Assembly (NCBI GenBank): GCA_951799405.1
Contig: OX637332.1
Span: 30,480,832 to 30,544,831 of the forward strand
Direction: 5' to 3'
DNA from: Agapetus fuscipes
Lineage: Eukaryota; Arthropoda; Insecta; Trichoptera; Glossosomatidae
Length of the DNA: 64,000 bases
How positions within the stretch are numbered: position 1 is the stretch's first letter; each line of letters begins with the position of its first letter. Shown here piece by piece: positions 37,064-46,816 of the stretch. The position numbers and the translations under genes were made by a program. A model generated the notes under the pieces. The model did not search any database. It was not told the DNA's origin and was given only the letters and a program-made list of their open reading frames with translations.

Positions 37064-37098
37064 AGGGCTCTTTCGGTGCTATCACACCATCATCAAGC
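37064..37098 (-). ncRNA. Hammerhead-like motif
   Basis: Minus strand: TTGATGA, stem II GGTG/CACC with TGATAG loop, CGAAAGAGCCCTAG. The first core base is T instead of C. Probably the end of a Penelope-like relic; no ORF nearby. Confidence 0.5.
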
Positions 37099-37877
37099 AA
37101 CAACATAAAAGCTAATTCAAAGAATCTTTACAACGTCGATACGCAAACTCTTAAGTTCTTTGAAGAAATGTGCTAAAAAAGTTACGTTTTTAAATCATTC
37201 TTAAGTGTATCTTTCGCGCAGTGAAATCTAAATTTTATTCTTAGAATTATTCAAAGATTTTTTTTTAATTATTGTTAAAAATTTAAATTCCAGTATGAAA
37301 TGTGTCTTGATCTCCAACAAAATCTATGTCGAGATAGACAAAATTGTAAATCAAGATAGACAAATTTGTATCGTCTCCCCGCCGGGTTGCAAGGTAAAAG
37401 CCATGGAAATATTTTGATATTGGTTGCGAGGGACGGCAGTCCCGTTAGCGCGCCGAAAAAAAGTTAACATTTCCTTTTATTTTCCTGTGAAAGAAAAACA
37501 GTTTTTAAAAATTTAAACCAGATTATAATTCAATCCAAGAGCTTTTTATTTGCGATAAAAAAACATAAAGAAAATCAATCATAAAAACTATGTGATTTTT
37601 TTTTTACGTTTCGAAATTATTTATTTATTATTGATTATTTTATTAAATTATTAAATATTATATATTTTTAATTTTATTAAACTTTTACGTTTCGGGCAAC
37701 ACTCCCGTCGGACAATTCGCTGCGTGTAACGACTCTCCTGATTCTGGATGACAATATGCAGCAAGTGCATCCCGCCGAAACCATGGCAACCACCCACCCA
37801 CCCACCCCCCCTCCTGCAATGTCAAACCATCAACCAATCAGAAGAGAGCTCGAAAAATATTTATACTTTATATTCTT
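37099..37877. other. ~780 bp, nothing recognised
   Basis: AT-rich; 37380-37470 and 37690-37800 are locally GC-richer, without recognised gene or repeat. Confidence 0.4.
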
Positions 37878-38320
37878 GATGAAAAAATCTATGACTCTGG
37901 ATGAAATGAAAGAAGTATGCAAGGACAGGAAGAAGTGGCGGCTAATCTGCAATGTTGATTTCTAAGTTTGGTTTATTAATTTGCTACATTTTTTGCTTTT
38001 TTTGTATAGATTTATTTTTAAGGATTTGTTATTTTTTTTGTATTTAAATGTAATTTATTATTCATATTTCTTGACTTATAGGTTGGTATGAGGCTGACCA
38101 CCCATACTGTAAAAAATGGTTCACTTTGCCAATGTCACCCCTGTGTTAGGGAAGGTCGGCAAAAGTTGTGGGGCTTATGTTCATTTGAGGTTTGGATTTT
38201 ATTTGTCAGTACATTCAGCATTTGTAAGCGCGAACTACACGTGTTGGTTTGTGGGCACACATCTGAGAACTTTAAATGAATATATCCTTCCAACTTAGAT
38301 TATAGATTATAGATTTTTTT
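37878..38320 (+). mobile_element. RTE-A LINE 3' end with module
   Basis: 37880-37965 encodes M-K-K-S-M-T-L-D-E-M-K-E-V-C-K-D-R-K-K-W-R then stop; 37966-38067 is the 3' UTR, nearly the same as that of the full-length RTE-A at 59584-59698; 38068-38320 is the module. Confidence 0.9.
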
Positions 38321-38371
38321 TTAAAAAACTACGAGAAAAAATACTATTTTTTCGTATAAACCTAAATTGAA

Positions 38372-38580
38372 ATTTAAAATCAAATTATTTTTTATTAAAC
38401 GTTGTTTTATTTTCACAATAATATTTTGAATCTCGAGTACTTTCGACCTTCAATATTCAGGTCATTATATAATTACACTCTTGATAATGACCTGAATATT
38501 GAAGGTCGAAAGTACTCGAGATTCAAAATATTATTGTGAAAATAAAACAACGTTTAATAAAAAATAATTTGATTTTAAAT
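38372..38580. repeat. Palindrome with 96 bp arms
   Basis: 38372-38467 and 38485-38580 are perfect-looking inverted repeats with a 17 bp spacer. Each arm holds CCTGAATATTGAAGGTCGAA AG, similar in layout to a hammerhead core (CTGA..., stem II, GAAA) but with the G of CTGANGA replaced by T. Confidence 0.8.
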
Positions 38581-38765
38581 AAAATGAATTTTCACTGTGT
38601 GAATACACAAACCCTACAAAATCTAAATTGAAATACTTATTGTTTTTATTATTGAAAACGATTTAATATTACTTAATTAAAGTTGCAGGGGTGTGCGTTT
38701 GACCTTCATACATACATTGTTATGTACACACGCATTCATATTTTCACTCACACAAGTATAAACAT
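38581..38765. other. Spacer, nothing recognised
   Basis: No element recognised. CACTGTGTGAATACACAAAC is also found near 36117. Confidence 0.35.
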
Positions 38766-38853
38766 TACACTAATGTATGGACAGAAAGAAATGGCGGTTG
38801 ATCTGTAATGCTGGCGGCTAGAGCTAGGGTTTCTCAAGTTTTTAATTTTTTTT

Positions 38854-39371
38854 GTCTTGTCTTGTCTTGTATCCTGCCGCCTTTCCTCTAGGGGTGGCCA
38901 GTACCTCCACACAAGTGCCTCCACTTGACTCTGTCCTTGCATACTTCTTTCATCTCATCTAATTTCATCACTCTTTTCATGCATGCTCTTCTCTTGTTTC
39001 CACTCTGTAGATTCCATTCATTCGCAATCTCATTTATCTGATCAATCCATTGTTTTCTAGGTCTTCCCCTTCCACGCTTACCTATTACATTCCCTTTATA
39101 CACTCTTTTTGTCAGTCGGTCTTCACTCATCCTTTCAATATGTCCAAACCATCGCATCACACTTCTTTGAACTTTCACTTTCACGCTTTCTTTTACTCCG
39201 CATTCATTTAGAACCCATTCGTTTCTCACTCTATCTTTTAGTGTTTTTCCTGTCATACTTCTCAAATGAGCCATTTCTACGGTGCATACCTTATTTACTT
39301 CTCTTTCATTCAACGTCCATGACTCGCTTCCATACATCAGGGTCGGCAACAAAATACAATTGTGTACCGCG
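38854..39371 (-). pseudogene. RTE-B LINE 3' end, (CTTGT)n-tailed subfamily, 154-codon remnant
   Basis: The minus frame 39352-38888 is open: L-M-Y-G-S-E-S-W-T-L, F-G-H-I-E-R-M, G-R-G-R-P-R-K-Q-W-I-D-Q-I, ending G-T-G-H-P and a stop. The 3' end is GGCGGCAGGATACAAGACAA with an ACAAG-type tail. TAATTTTTT flanks at 38843-38853 and 39372-39380 as target duplication. Confidence 0.85.
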
Positions 39372-39630
39372 TAATTTTTTAATTAGAGTTTTGTATTTGA
39401 TTTTAATGTACATCCATTTGTTTTTGTCTAAAATGTTATTTGTTGTGTGTATTCTTTGACTTATAGGTTGGTATGCGGCTGACCACCCATGCTATAGAAA
39501 ATGGTTCACTTTGCCAATGTCATCCCTGTTTCAGGGAAGGTCGGCAGGAGTTGCAGGGTGTTTGTCCATTTGAGTTTTGTTTTTTTATGTTGTAGGTTCA
39601 CATGCGGCGTGCGCAAGCACGAACTTGTAC

Positions 39631-39895
39631 ATGGCCGTCGGAAGAACACAATCTAGGGGGGGGCAAAACACTCACAATTTTTGTACACGTACCTACTTAT
39701 CAAAAATCTAACTTACCTGATCTACGTCGAAAAGGCGAATACCAGTTTTCTTGGTGTTTGACCGAAGATGTCCATCACTTTATCCGTAAATGTTGGGCTA
39801 ATTTGCTGGTTCTATCACCGTTCCTGCCCTTCGAGATTTCCAGGGGGGGAGCAACGCGGCCCCCGCTGCCCATGCTTGTGGCTTCCGACGGCCAT
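39631..39895. mobile_element. MITE with 14 bp terminal inverted repeats and 10 bp target duplication
   Basis: Ends ATGGCCGTCGGAAG and CTTCCGACGGCCAT, perfect complements. Flanks GAACTTGTAC (39621-39630) and GAAATTGTAC (39896-39905), 9/10 match; other modules have GCGAACTTGTACGTG here, confirming the site. 265 bp, no ORF. A 9-11 bp duplication is typical of the Mutator superfamily. Confidence 0.85.
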
Positions 39896-40030
39896 GAAAT
39901 TGTACGTGTTTGCTTGTGAGAATGCATGTAATGTGAATCCCCAATGTTACATATCTTTGCAACTTAGATTAGATTAATGATAAAGGAAAAACAGTTTTGT
40001 TTTCGATTACGTGAGTATATTTTTATAAAC

Positions 40031-40070
40031 CACAACCGGTTTCGCAAACATCCGTTCGCATCATCAGGTG
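40031..40070 (-). ncRNA. Hammerhead ribozyme motif at the 3' end of the Penelope-like fragment
   Basis: Minus strand: CCTGATGA, stem II GCGAAC/GTTTGC with a GGAT loop, GAAAC CGGTTGTGG. Core and a 6 bp stem II (one G-U) are intact. A partial copy of the same motif is at 41722-41759 on the plus strand. Confidence 0.75.
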
Positions 40071-40119
40071 GATAAATTAATACTAAATGGTGTGGAAACG
40101 GAATCAATCTTAGAGGGTG

Positions 40120-40885
40120 TCATTGTGTGAGGGTATGAGGGAGGGAGGGGGGGGGGGGGTGCAGGATGGCCATGTGGCTTGTGTCATCTGGATCATTTAG
40201 CTTCCTTGGGAATATGGTCAACAGGGGGGATGGATTGGGTTCTAACATATTATTTATAAGTGTATTAGGTGAATTTTTTAATTTGTTAATTTCGATTATT
40301 TCAAGTGCAGAGAGGGTTGGTCCGTAGGAACTAGGGTGCAGAAGTTTAGTGGTGTGGTTGGGAAAAGAATGTCCAGTCTCTATGATATGGTTAGCAAATT
40401 CGGAGAAATTATTATTAGAAAGGCATCGTCTATGTTCGTCTAGTCGTATTTTTAGGTTTCTAGAGGTCTGTCCTATGTAAATTTTATTACAGTCCCCACA
40501 TTTAATCTCGTACACTCCACTTTTTTGTAATATATCAGTCCTGGTTTTTGCATTCAAAAGTATATTTCCCAGTTTATTAGTGGTATAGAAGGCGGTTCTT
40601 ATTGTATCAGGAAAAAGTTTCGAGATTTTGGTGGAAATGTCACCTGCGAAAATGACTTTTTTCCATGGCCTGTTCTGGTTGTCGTTGGTGTTGTAAGAGT
40701 GGTAGATGTACTGTCTGTACAGAAGAGTCTTAGTTTTTTTGTGTGAAAGTTTGTCAATCATGTTAGTATTGTATCCGTTATTATGGGCGATTTGTTTAAT
40801 AGTGTTGAGTTCGGTCCTGTAATCATCATTCGTCAGTGGTGTTGTATGGAGTGTTTTTCCTTTATCATTAATGATGAACGATTAC
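40120..40885 (-). CDS. Penelope-like element, C-terminal GIY-YIG endonuclease (5'-truncated)
   Basis: Open frame of 213 codons from the first ATG (40761), with homologous codons continuing upstream to ~40880. G-V-Y-E-I-K-C-G-D-C, then K-I-Y-I-G-Q-T-S-R, then L-D-E-H-R-R and H-I-I-E-T-G-H match the Penelope GIY-YIG domain with its preceding C-x2-C. The reverse transcriptase part is missing. A proline-rich end (H-P-P-P-P) comes from the poly-G run at 40150. Confidence 0.85.
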
Positions 40886-41020
40886 AAAGTTAATGCCTCT
40901 ACAATCAATAGATTAGATTAGATTAGATTAGCAATGAGAATCAGAAATGCACCCAAAGAACTACTGGATATTTTGGAATTAAGGGTATTCCTGAATGTTG
41001 GTTCCTCTTTCCTTCCTACC
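40886..41020. other. Spacer with (TTAGA)n tail scrap
   Basis: AGATTAGATTAGATTAG at 40914-40930; otherwise unassigned. Confidence 0.4.
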
Positions 41021-41460
41021 TTAGCTTTTCTCAGTCCAAACCAAAAAAATATTTTTCCTCTTCTTTTTCACCCTTTTGCAGTTACTCCTGGACGTAGGCC
41101 TCGTCCAATCTTCTCCATTCCTGTCTATCAGCTGCTGTGTACAGCCATCCTCTGCCTGCAGTTCCCTTGATGTCGTCCAGCCACCTAAAAGGAGTCTCCC
41201 TACTCTCCGCTTGGGCATCCTAAGCCGCCACTGGACGATCCTTTTCGGCCATCTTTCATTGTCCTGCCTTGCGATGTGACCAGCCCAGCGCCACTTTAAG
41301 CAGGCCATCAGTGACACCAGTGCGTCTACGGATCTCCTGGTTTGGAACCCTGTCTCTGACACTGGTTCCCAGCATCGTCCTTTCAATGGCTGGTCGACAC
41401 GTCCTCAGTCTGTTGATGCTACTTTGAGTGAACCTATTGTTTCCAGGTTGATACCGGATT
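41021..41460 (-). pseudogene. LINE-D reverse transcriptase C-terminus
   Basis: Minus frame: K-W-R-W-A-G-H-I-A-R-Q, then R-W-P-K-R-I-V-Q-W, then G-G-W-T-T-S-R-E-L-Q-A, a common arthropod LINE C-terminal signature (WAGHIAR). 22788-22966 is another copy of its end. Confidence 0.8.
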
Positions 41461-41503
41461 TAGGTTACTACTAATTAAATTGCAAAATTGTGGGTTGGGG
41501 GTA

Positions 41504-41979
41504 GGGATGGGTCGAATGTGGTTTGAACCAAATACGAACTTCGGCCGAACATTCGGTTAAAATAAAAAGTTCGGCTGAACTTCGATTCAATATCAACGCA
41601 CTTTCTCAATAGTTACATGTCGTGACTTCTTCACGCATTGTAAGTGGGATTACTTTTTATCAAATTGTAAGTTTAGAAGGCTCTTGAGGTGTGATTCACG
41701 CAAAAAAATGCTTACCAATTAAATCATGATCAACGGATGTTTGCGAAACCGGTTGTGATATTAAATTAAATACTCATAGTAATCTAAAACAAAGTGGTTT
41801 TTCTTTTTATCTCCTATGAAATCCAATTACAAAAGTCAAAATGGTCGTTATTTTATTTTACTTTTTTACACCGAATGTTTGGCAGCTTGAACCAAATTTC
41901 GGCCGAATTTCCAAGTTCGGTTCAAGCTGCCGAAATGCGATTAAGCCGAATGTAAGACGAACCTCGGCCCATCCCTTAT
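41504..41979 (+). mobile_element. hAT (Ac-like) MITE, TAGGGATGGG family, copy 1
   Basis: Ends TAGGGATGGGTCGAATGTGG and CGGCCCATCCCTTA; subterminal TTCGGCCGAACATTCGG palindromes. The TAGGGATG/CATCCCTA ends are like Ac. No ORF. It includes a hammerhead scrap at 41722-41759. Copy 2 is at 45352-53025. Confidence 0.7.
41722..41759 (+). ncRNA. Partial hammerhead motif
   Basis: CAACGGATGTTTGCGAAACC GGTTGTG is identical to the 3' part of the motif at 40031-40070; the CTGATGA half is lost. Confidence 0.5.
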
Positions 41980-42414
41980 AATAATCCATAATGAAAGCGA
42001 GTACAGCGATTCGTGTTAACCTATAACCCCATAGAGATAACTGAGACAACAATGGGAAAGACGAAACAATTACTGTCCGCAAAATCAGATGACAAAATGG
42101 AAAATGTAACGTATCTTTCATGGAATAAGGCACTCTTCCACCACCTCCCACCCAGTTCATACAACTCATGCGGAGTTGCTTCACTCGGTGAACAACATTA
42201 CAATTTTTTTTCAAGTGGCTGAGGGCCTTCCCGATGAAGTTAATCAGCTAGTGTAACTCTATTCGTGTCAAAGAAAATAATTTCCTCCAGATCAGAGGCT
42301 ATTGCATGACTCTAAGGAACCCCCCCTCCCCCGAATTTCTATGTTACTGAAGCTAATGTGCCTGTGGTTTGATGGAATATATATATACAAGGATAATTTA
42401 TTTATAAGGTACAC
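41980..42414. other. ~435 bp, nothing recognised
   Basis: No element or gene recognised. Confidence 0.4.
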
Positions 42415-43196
42415 ATAATTGAAGAGCGCCGTTTTTGTGTGTGTCACACCTCAAGGGCCCTCTCAAATCACGGATAAGATTTTTTGTAAAGATGCGTCTT
42501 TAGTGCTCCTTTAAAGACACCAACAGTTTCTGCCTTCCTCACATTAGGTGGTAGTCTGTTCCACTCCATTGGGCCCGCAAACCGGAAAGCACGGTCCCCA
42601 AAATTAGTGCGTGTCTGACGTGACGGCTGGACTAAGTCAACCACCCCACACTCCGCAGATCTGAGAGTTTGGAGTCTCAAATCTATCTCAACACGTGAGA
42701 ACATGTCAGACAAGTATGAAGGAGCCATACCATTGACAGCTTTGTAAACCATCAGACAAACACGGTAGACCACCCTCTCCGGAAAACGAAGCCAATGCAG
42801 TTTTTTCAACAATGGAGTAATATGGTTAAATTTAGACATCCCGAATATGAGTCTTGCTGCAGAGTTCAGCACAGATTGAAGCCGGCTGAACTGTTTTTTC
42901 GGCTGACCTATATACAGCGTTGAGCAATAGTCAACCCGAGACATCACAAAAGCGTTAACCAGGGTCCTGACCGCCCCTGATGGTAAACATCTCCTGATTG
43001 CCTTTATCTGGCGAAGTTCAAAAAACGAAAAGGATACCGTGTTATACAACTGCTCTCCCATTGTGAGGTTCCGATCCAGTGTGACTCCTAGAAGTCTCAC
43101 TGAATCCGACGGCTGAATCAGCTGTCCCCCAATGGAGAGTGGTGCGCGTGTTGTCAGGAGATGATCACGCCTAGACGTAGGAATGGTTTGCTGGAT
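42415..43196 (-). pseudogene. L2-like LINE reverse transcriptase C-terminus, long remnant
   Basis: The minus frame is open from ~43190 to 42468: L-G-V-T-L-D-R-N-L, S-R-V-D-Y-C-S-T-L-Y, L-Q-S-V-L-N-S-A-A-R-L-I, then F-G-D-R-A-F-R-F-A-G-P-M-E-W-N-R-L-P and L-K-T-H-L-Y. This is the palm-to-thumb and C-terminal region of CR1/L2-type RTs. The 3' end carries CCCTTGAGGTGTGACACACA and AACGGCGCTCTT. The catalytic YADD part is not present. Confidence 0.85.
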
Positions 43197-43261
43197 GGAT
43201 GGAAGCTAATGTGAATGTGCTTTCATGGAATGTAGAACAACTGAATTTTTGTAAATCAATC

Positions 43262-43360
43262 ATACCTGTAAACATAATTAGGTCCCAATTGCCACCCGCG
43301 ACCCCTTCAGGGAAAACGCAGAAAGAAGTTTCACTATGTATGTGGACTAGTAACGTTTTG
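43262..43360 (+). mobile_element. SINE-M/D tail fragment
   Basis: TACCTGTAAACATAATTAGG, GCGACCCCTTCAGGGAAAAC, AAGAAGTTTCACTATGTATG. Confidence 0.7.
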
Positions 43361-43418
43361 TTTTTTTTACATTACCTTTTTTTTGCCTTTTCTCTTTTTG
43401 TGAACCTTGGTATGTATA

Positions 43419-43588
43419 CTTTGGCATGCGGCTCACCACCAATGCTGTAGAAAATGGTTCACTTTGTTTCAGGGAAGGTCGGCAAGAGTTGCAGGGTGTA
43501 TGTTTATTTTAGATTTGGGTTTTTATGTTGTTGAACTTATACGTGTCCGCTTGTGAGAATCTTTGCAACTTAGATTAGATAGATTACT
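43419..43588 (+). mobile_element. RTE-A module with internal deletions
   Basis: TTGGCATGCGGCTCACCACC to CTTTGCAACTTAGATTAGAT, lacking two internal pieces. Confidence 0.75.
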
Positions 43589-43680
43589 CGCATTGCTTAC
43601 TGCCACTAAACCACCACTGGTAGACCTAGACCAGTGATTCCTAACCTTTTTCAGTCGCGGACCCCTAGGAAATCAAGCAC

Positions 43681-43994
43681 AATAATTTAGTTGAAAGGAA
43701 GCAACACCAGCCTTTACATTAATAAACTGTGTTGGTGTCGCGGTTGTGCGTTAATTAACTTTTTTTTCCTTTGTATTTGTAGTACTAAAATAAATGGCCT
43801 TTTTTACTTTTTTTTTTCAAGGACCCCCTTATTACCACTTATTGGACCCACTTATTGAAAAAAACAGGAATAAATTGTGGACCATTTATTTTAGTACTAC
43901 AAATACAAAAAAAAAAGTTAATTAACGCACAACCGCAACACCAACACAGTTTATTAATGTAAAGGTTGGTGTTGCTTCCTTTTAACTAAATTAT
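43681..43994. repeat. Long inverted repeat, arms ~115 bp
   Basis: 43681-43798 (AATAATTTAGTTGAAAGGAA...) and 43882-43994 are complementary with few mismatches around an 83 bp centre. Confidence 0.85.
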
Positions 43995-44047
43995 TGATGT
44001 TTGGTTTGATGTTACTACTAAGTTGTAGCCTCAGATTGTATTCCACC

Positions 44048-44133
44048 TGTAATCTATAATCTAAGTTGCAAAGATAAATTAACATCCAAAACTCATATCA
44101 AATGCATGCCCACAAACAGACACATGTAAGTTC
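44048..44133 (-). mobile_element. RTE-A module, 3' fragment
   Basis: TGTAATCTATAATCTAAGTT to CAGACACATGTAAGTTCG. Confidence 0.75.
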
Positions 44134-44174
44134 GAATGAGAATTGCTTAAGGCGGGTTTAAGCAATTCTCATTC
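44134..44174. repeat. 17 bp arm palindrome
   Basis: GAATGAGAATTGCTTAA, a 7 bp spacer, and its exact complement. Confidence 0.8.
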
Positions 44175-44327
44175 GGCATAAAAAAAAAAGATTAAATTAC
44201 TACAATAAACTACAACAAAAAAATAAAATAATTTAAAAGCATTAAAATGTTATTTTTTCTACTCCCATTTGGTAATTTACTAAATACAAAACGGCTAACT
44301 GAATCACAATGCAATACATTTTCACAG

Positions 44328-44357
44328 CCCGTTGCGTAATGACCATTACGCAACGGG
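44328..44357. repeat. 14 bp arm near-perfect cruciform
   Basis: CCCGTTGCGTAATG, AC, CATTACGCAACGGG; weaker pairing (CATTTTCA...TGAAAATG) continues outside. Confidence 0.8.
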
Positions 44358-44829
44358 TAACCGTGTTGAAATGAAAATGTGCGCATGCGCATTGTCAGAA
44401 ATGGAACCATCTTTGAATTTCGAGTAGGTATCAACTTTGTACGGGCTATCCAGTTCTAGGCGACCGATAACAAACTATTATTTGCCGTTTCCATAGCAAC
44501 CACGTTTAGACGTCAGCCATTACATGAATATTTTCTATTTATTGATACCTAGTTCCTCCCCACTATGTTCAATCTTTGTTTAAATAAAAATTGATATATT
44601 TTATGTGTCAAATAAAAATTGTTAATAGTGTAATAATTCATTTACACCGTTACACCGACAATTTACATGTTTAAAAGTGTGTACAGAGCCACAATGTTTT
44701 ATTTCAATAAATAGCGTCGACGGGGAAGGGGGGGGGGGGTATAAGTGAAAAAAGTGGCTGATATATAGAATCGGTGCCTAATCCTCGTTAATTGATTCAG
44801 CACGATTTTTATGTTTTCTTTGATAAAAT

Positions 44830-45240
44830 TTAATATATGCGTGTGGAACTAAAGAGCTGCAACTTCACACCCAAACAGCCGCGTGTGGCTCGCTTCACCT
44901 TCAAAGCACTGCGTGGGAGTGCTCCGGGGTACCTAATGGAGCTGGTGTCTCCAGCTACTACAACCTCGCGCGGACAAACACCCAGGTCAGCTGCATCAAG
45001 AAGCAGCTGCCTGCACATCTCTGCAAGAAGGCCCCGCACTGTTTTTGGAGACAGAGCATTCAAGGCAGCCGCTCCAATGACTTGGAACGCTATTCCCGTC
45101 TCACTGAGGGAACTGGATATGGAGAGACCATTTAAAAGAAGTCTCAAGACTCACCTCTTCGTCCAATCATACGGACAAGCGCCTTTGTAGTGACACACTG
45201 TCATAAAAGGCGCTATACAAATTATGTCTTATCTATCTAT
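44830..45240 (+). pseudogene. L2-like LINE 3' end (117-codon remnant)
   Basis: Open frame 44837-45190: A-P-G-Y-L-M-E-L-V, then F-G-D-R-A-F-K-A-A-A-P-M-T-W-N-A-I-P and L-K-T-H-L-F-V-Q-S-Y, followed by GCGCCTTTGTAGTGACACAC, AAAGGCGCTATACAAATTAT and a TATCTATCTATCT tail. It sits just inside the right end of the hAT composite. Confidence 0.8.
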
Positions 45241-45801
45241 CTCGCGAGCCGCAGGTTGCCGACCCCTGACCTAGACAATAATTGTAGAAAAATCGTCCAC
45301 TAATCACATTGCTTAATGCGACCACAAACGCGAAAAAAATTATAAATCCTAGGGATGGGCCGAATGTGGTCGAATACGAGCTTCGGCCGAACATTCGGTT
45401 ACAATAAAAAATTTGGCAAAAAAAGATTTAAAAAAAGTTACGCATTACAGTTTTTAGTTACTGTTAGAAGAATACTAAATTTTTGTTATATTGGTTTCAA
45501 TCTTATACACAGGTATCTATGTAGCGGAGTAGAAGAAGATTTCTTTTTATCAAATTGTAAGTTAATGTTCACTCGTTCCTACTAAAAGATGTATGTATAA
45601 TTTATTATTTTGTAAATTTTATATAAAGTGTGGTACACTGTATAAGTGGTACACACGAATAAACTCCCCCCCCCCCCATTAGAGTTACTAATGGGGGGAA
45701 ATATAAAACATAAAATAAAAAAATTATAATAAAAACTAAAATAAATGACCGTCAGTGGGTAAATAAAGGCCTAATTTTTATTTTACAGTTATAAAAGATA
45801 T

Positions 45802-46325
45802 TGTTCACGCCAAAGCGCCATCTTTCGATCATTCCTCAAATTAACCTCCTTATCCTGGAACTTCACCATTATTATCCAAAATCTGTTTTACCGACCCACA
45901 TATTGCCACTTGCATTTTGACCTTGGAGCAAGAAGGTTGTCGGTAAAAACTTCGTGGGTGAAATTCGAAAACATCGTGAATTTAACCGTTGTGCAGTCCA
46001 TAGCAAGTTTGGACATTTGTGTGTGTTTTGTGTCCTCAAGAGCCGTGTGGTTTGAGCGCGCCTTTTGGACAACTGGAGCCGACTGCAGTCGAGCCAAGCT
46101 GGATGACGGGAGACACGAGGTAGGTGGCAAATTCCTTGGGTCCTTCCTTCCTTTTGTCCCGATCGAGAGTTTGGAGCAGTTGCGCCCCCAATCGTCGTCG
46201 TCGAGACTCCTCAGATCATTTCTCGCATTGAGGAGCCCTCGAAAGTAATTAAGATACTCAAATAAGAAGCATCGGCGCAGTGTTGCGTGCGTGAGATTCG
46301 CTCACGCGTGCTGCGTGCGCAACCA
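45802..46325 (+). repeat. BEL/Pao 5' LTR
   Basis: 524 bp, TG...CA. The GC-rich end contains GTGCGTGAGATTCGCTCACG, a perfect hairpin region. The apparent 112-codon plus frame repeats unchanged in the 3' LTR and is not considered a gene. Confidence 0.93.
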
Positions 46326-46326
46326 T

Positions 46327-46344
46327 TGGTCCTATCGTACCGGA
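46327..46344 (+). promoter_or_regulatory. BEL/Pao primer-binding site
   Basis: TGGTCCTATCGTACCGGA begins one base after the LTR and starts with TGG, as a tRNA 3' CCA complement does. tRNA not assigned. Confidence 0.6.
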
Positions 46345-46816
46345 TTTGTGTTATTTTGCTGTTAATTGGACAGTAAAATATTTTGGTTTCTTCATTTGGT
46401 GTACTTATTTTGAATAGTTCGTTTTGGAGATATTGGAATATAAACAGAATCGTATTTTTATATTCATAATATTAGCTTTGGGTAGATGAGATAAAATTTG
46501 TAACAATAATTTGGTGTACCTACAGATTTAAATTTGAAAGTTGGTATTGGTCATTTGTTTAAATTAAATTCCCTTTATATACCTAACTGTTTATGTGAAT
46601 TTTTGAAATCATCAATCGGTAGGTACCTAATTGCTAATGAGGTAATAAAAATAATAGTTGTTTTGATTTGCGAATTTATTTTGACGTTTGTTTACATAAT
46701 ATTCAAGGTCAAGGGAATAGTGTCATTCATAACTGAGTTTTTGTTTACACTTATTGTTTTTTATTCTTCTTTTTCTTCTTTTTGATATTTTAGATACTTA
46801 ATATATTCTTTCAAAT
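46345..46816 (+). other. BEL/Pao 5' leader
   Basis: About 470 bp AT-rich leader; the 83-codon open frame at 46534-46785 has no known motif and is unlikely to be used. Confidence 0.6.

Larger units (their letters stand above)
38770..39980 (+). mobile_element. RTE-A 3' end carrying two nested insertions
   Basis: Order: RTE-A coding end and UTR 38770-38852, RTE-B insertion 38854-39371, UTR resumes 39372-39446, module 39447-39630, MITE 39631-39895, module resumes 39906-39975. Without the insertions it aligns with 11740-12170. Confidence 0.8.
43624..45276 (+). mobile_element. hAT-like composite with perfect 8 bp target duplication
   Basis: Ends CAGTGATTCCTAACCTTTTT at 43632 and CAGGTTGCCGACCCCTG ending 45268 (complement CAGGGGTCGGCAACC, a common hAT end). 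ACCTAGAC flanks both sides (43624-43631 and 45269-45276). The interior has no transposase; it holds a 314 bp inverted repeat, an RTE-A scrap, two short palindromes and an L2-like 3' end. Confidence 0.65.

Noticed and set aside
45910..46248. 112-codon frame, repeated unchanged at 52490-52828
   Set aside because: It lies in both BEL/Pao LTRs; identity reflects LTR identity, not a duplicated gene.
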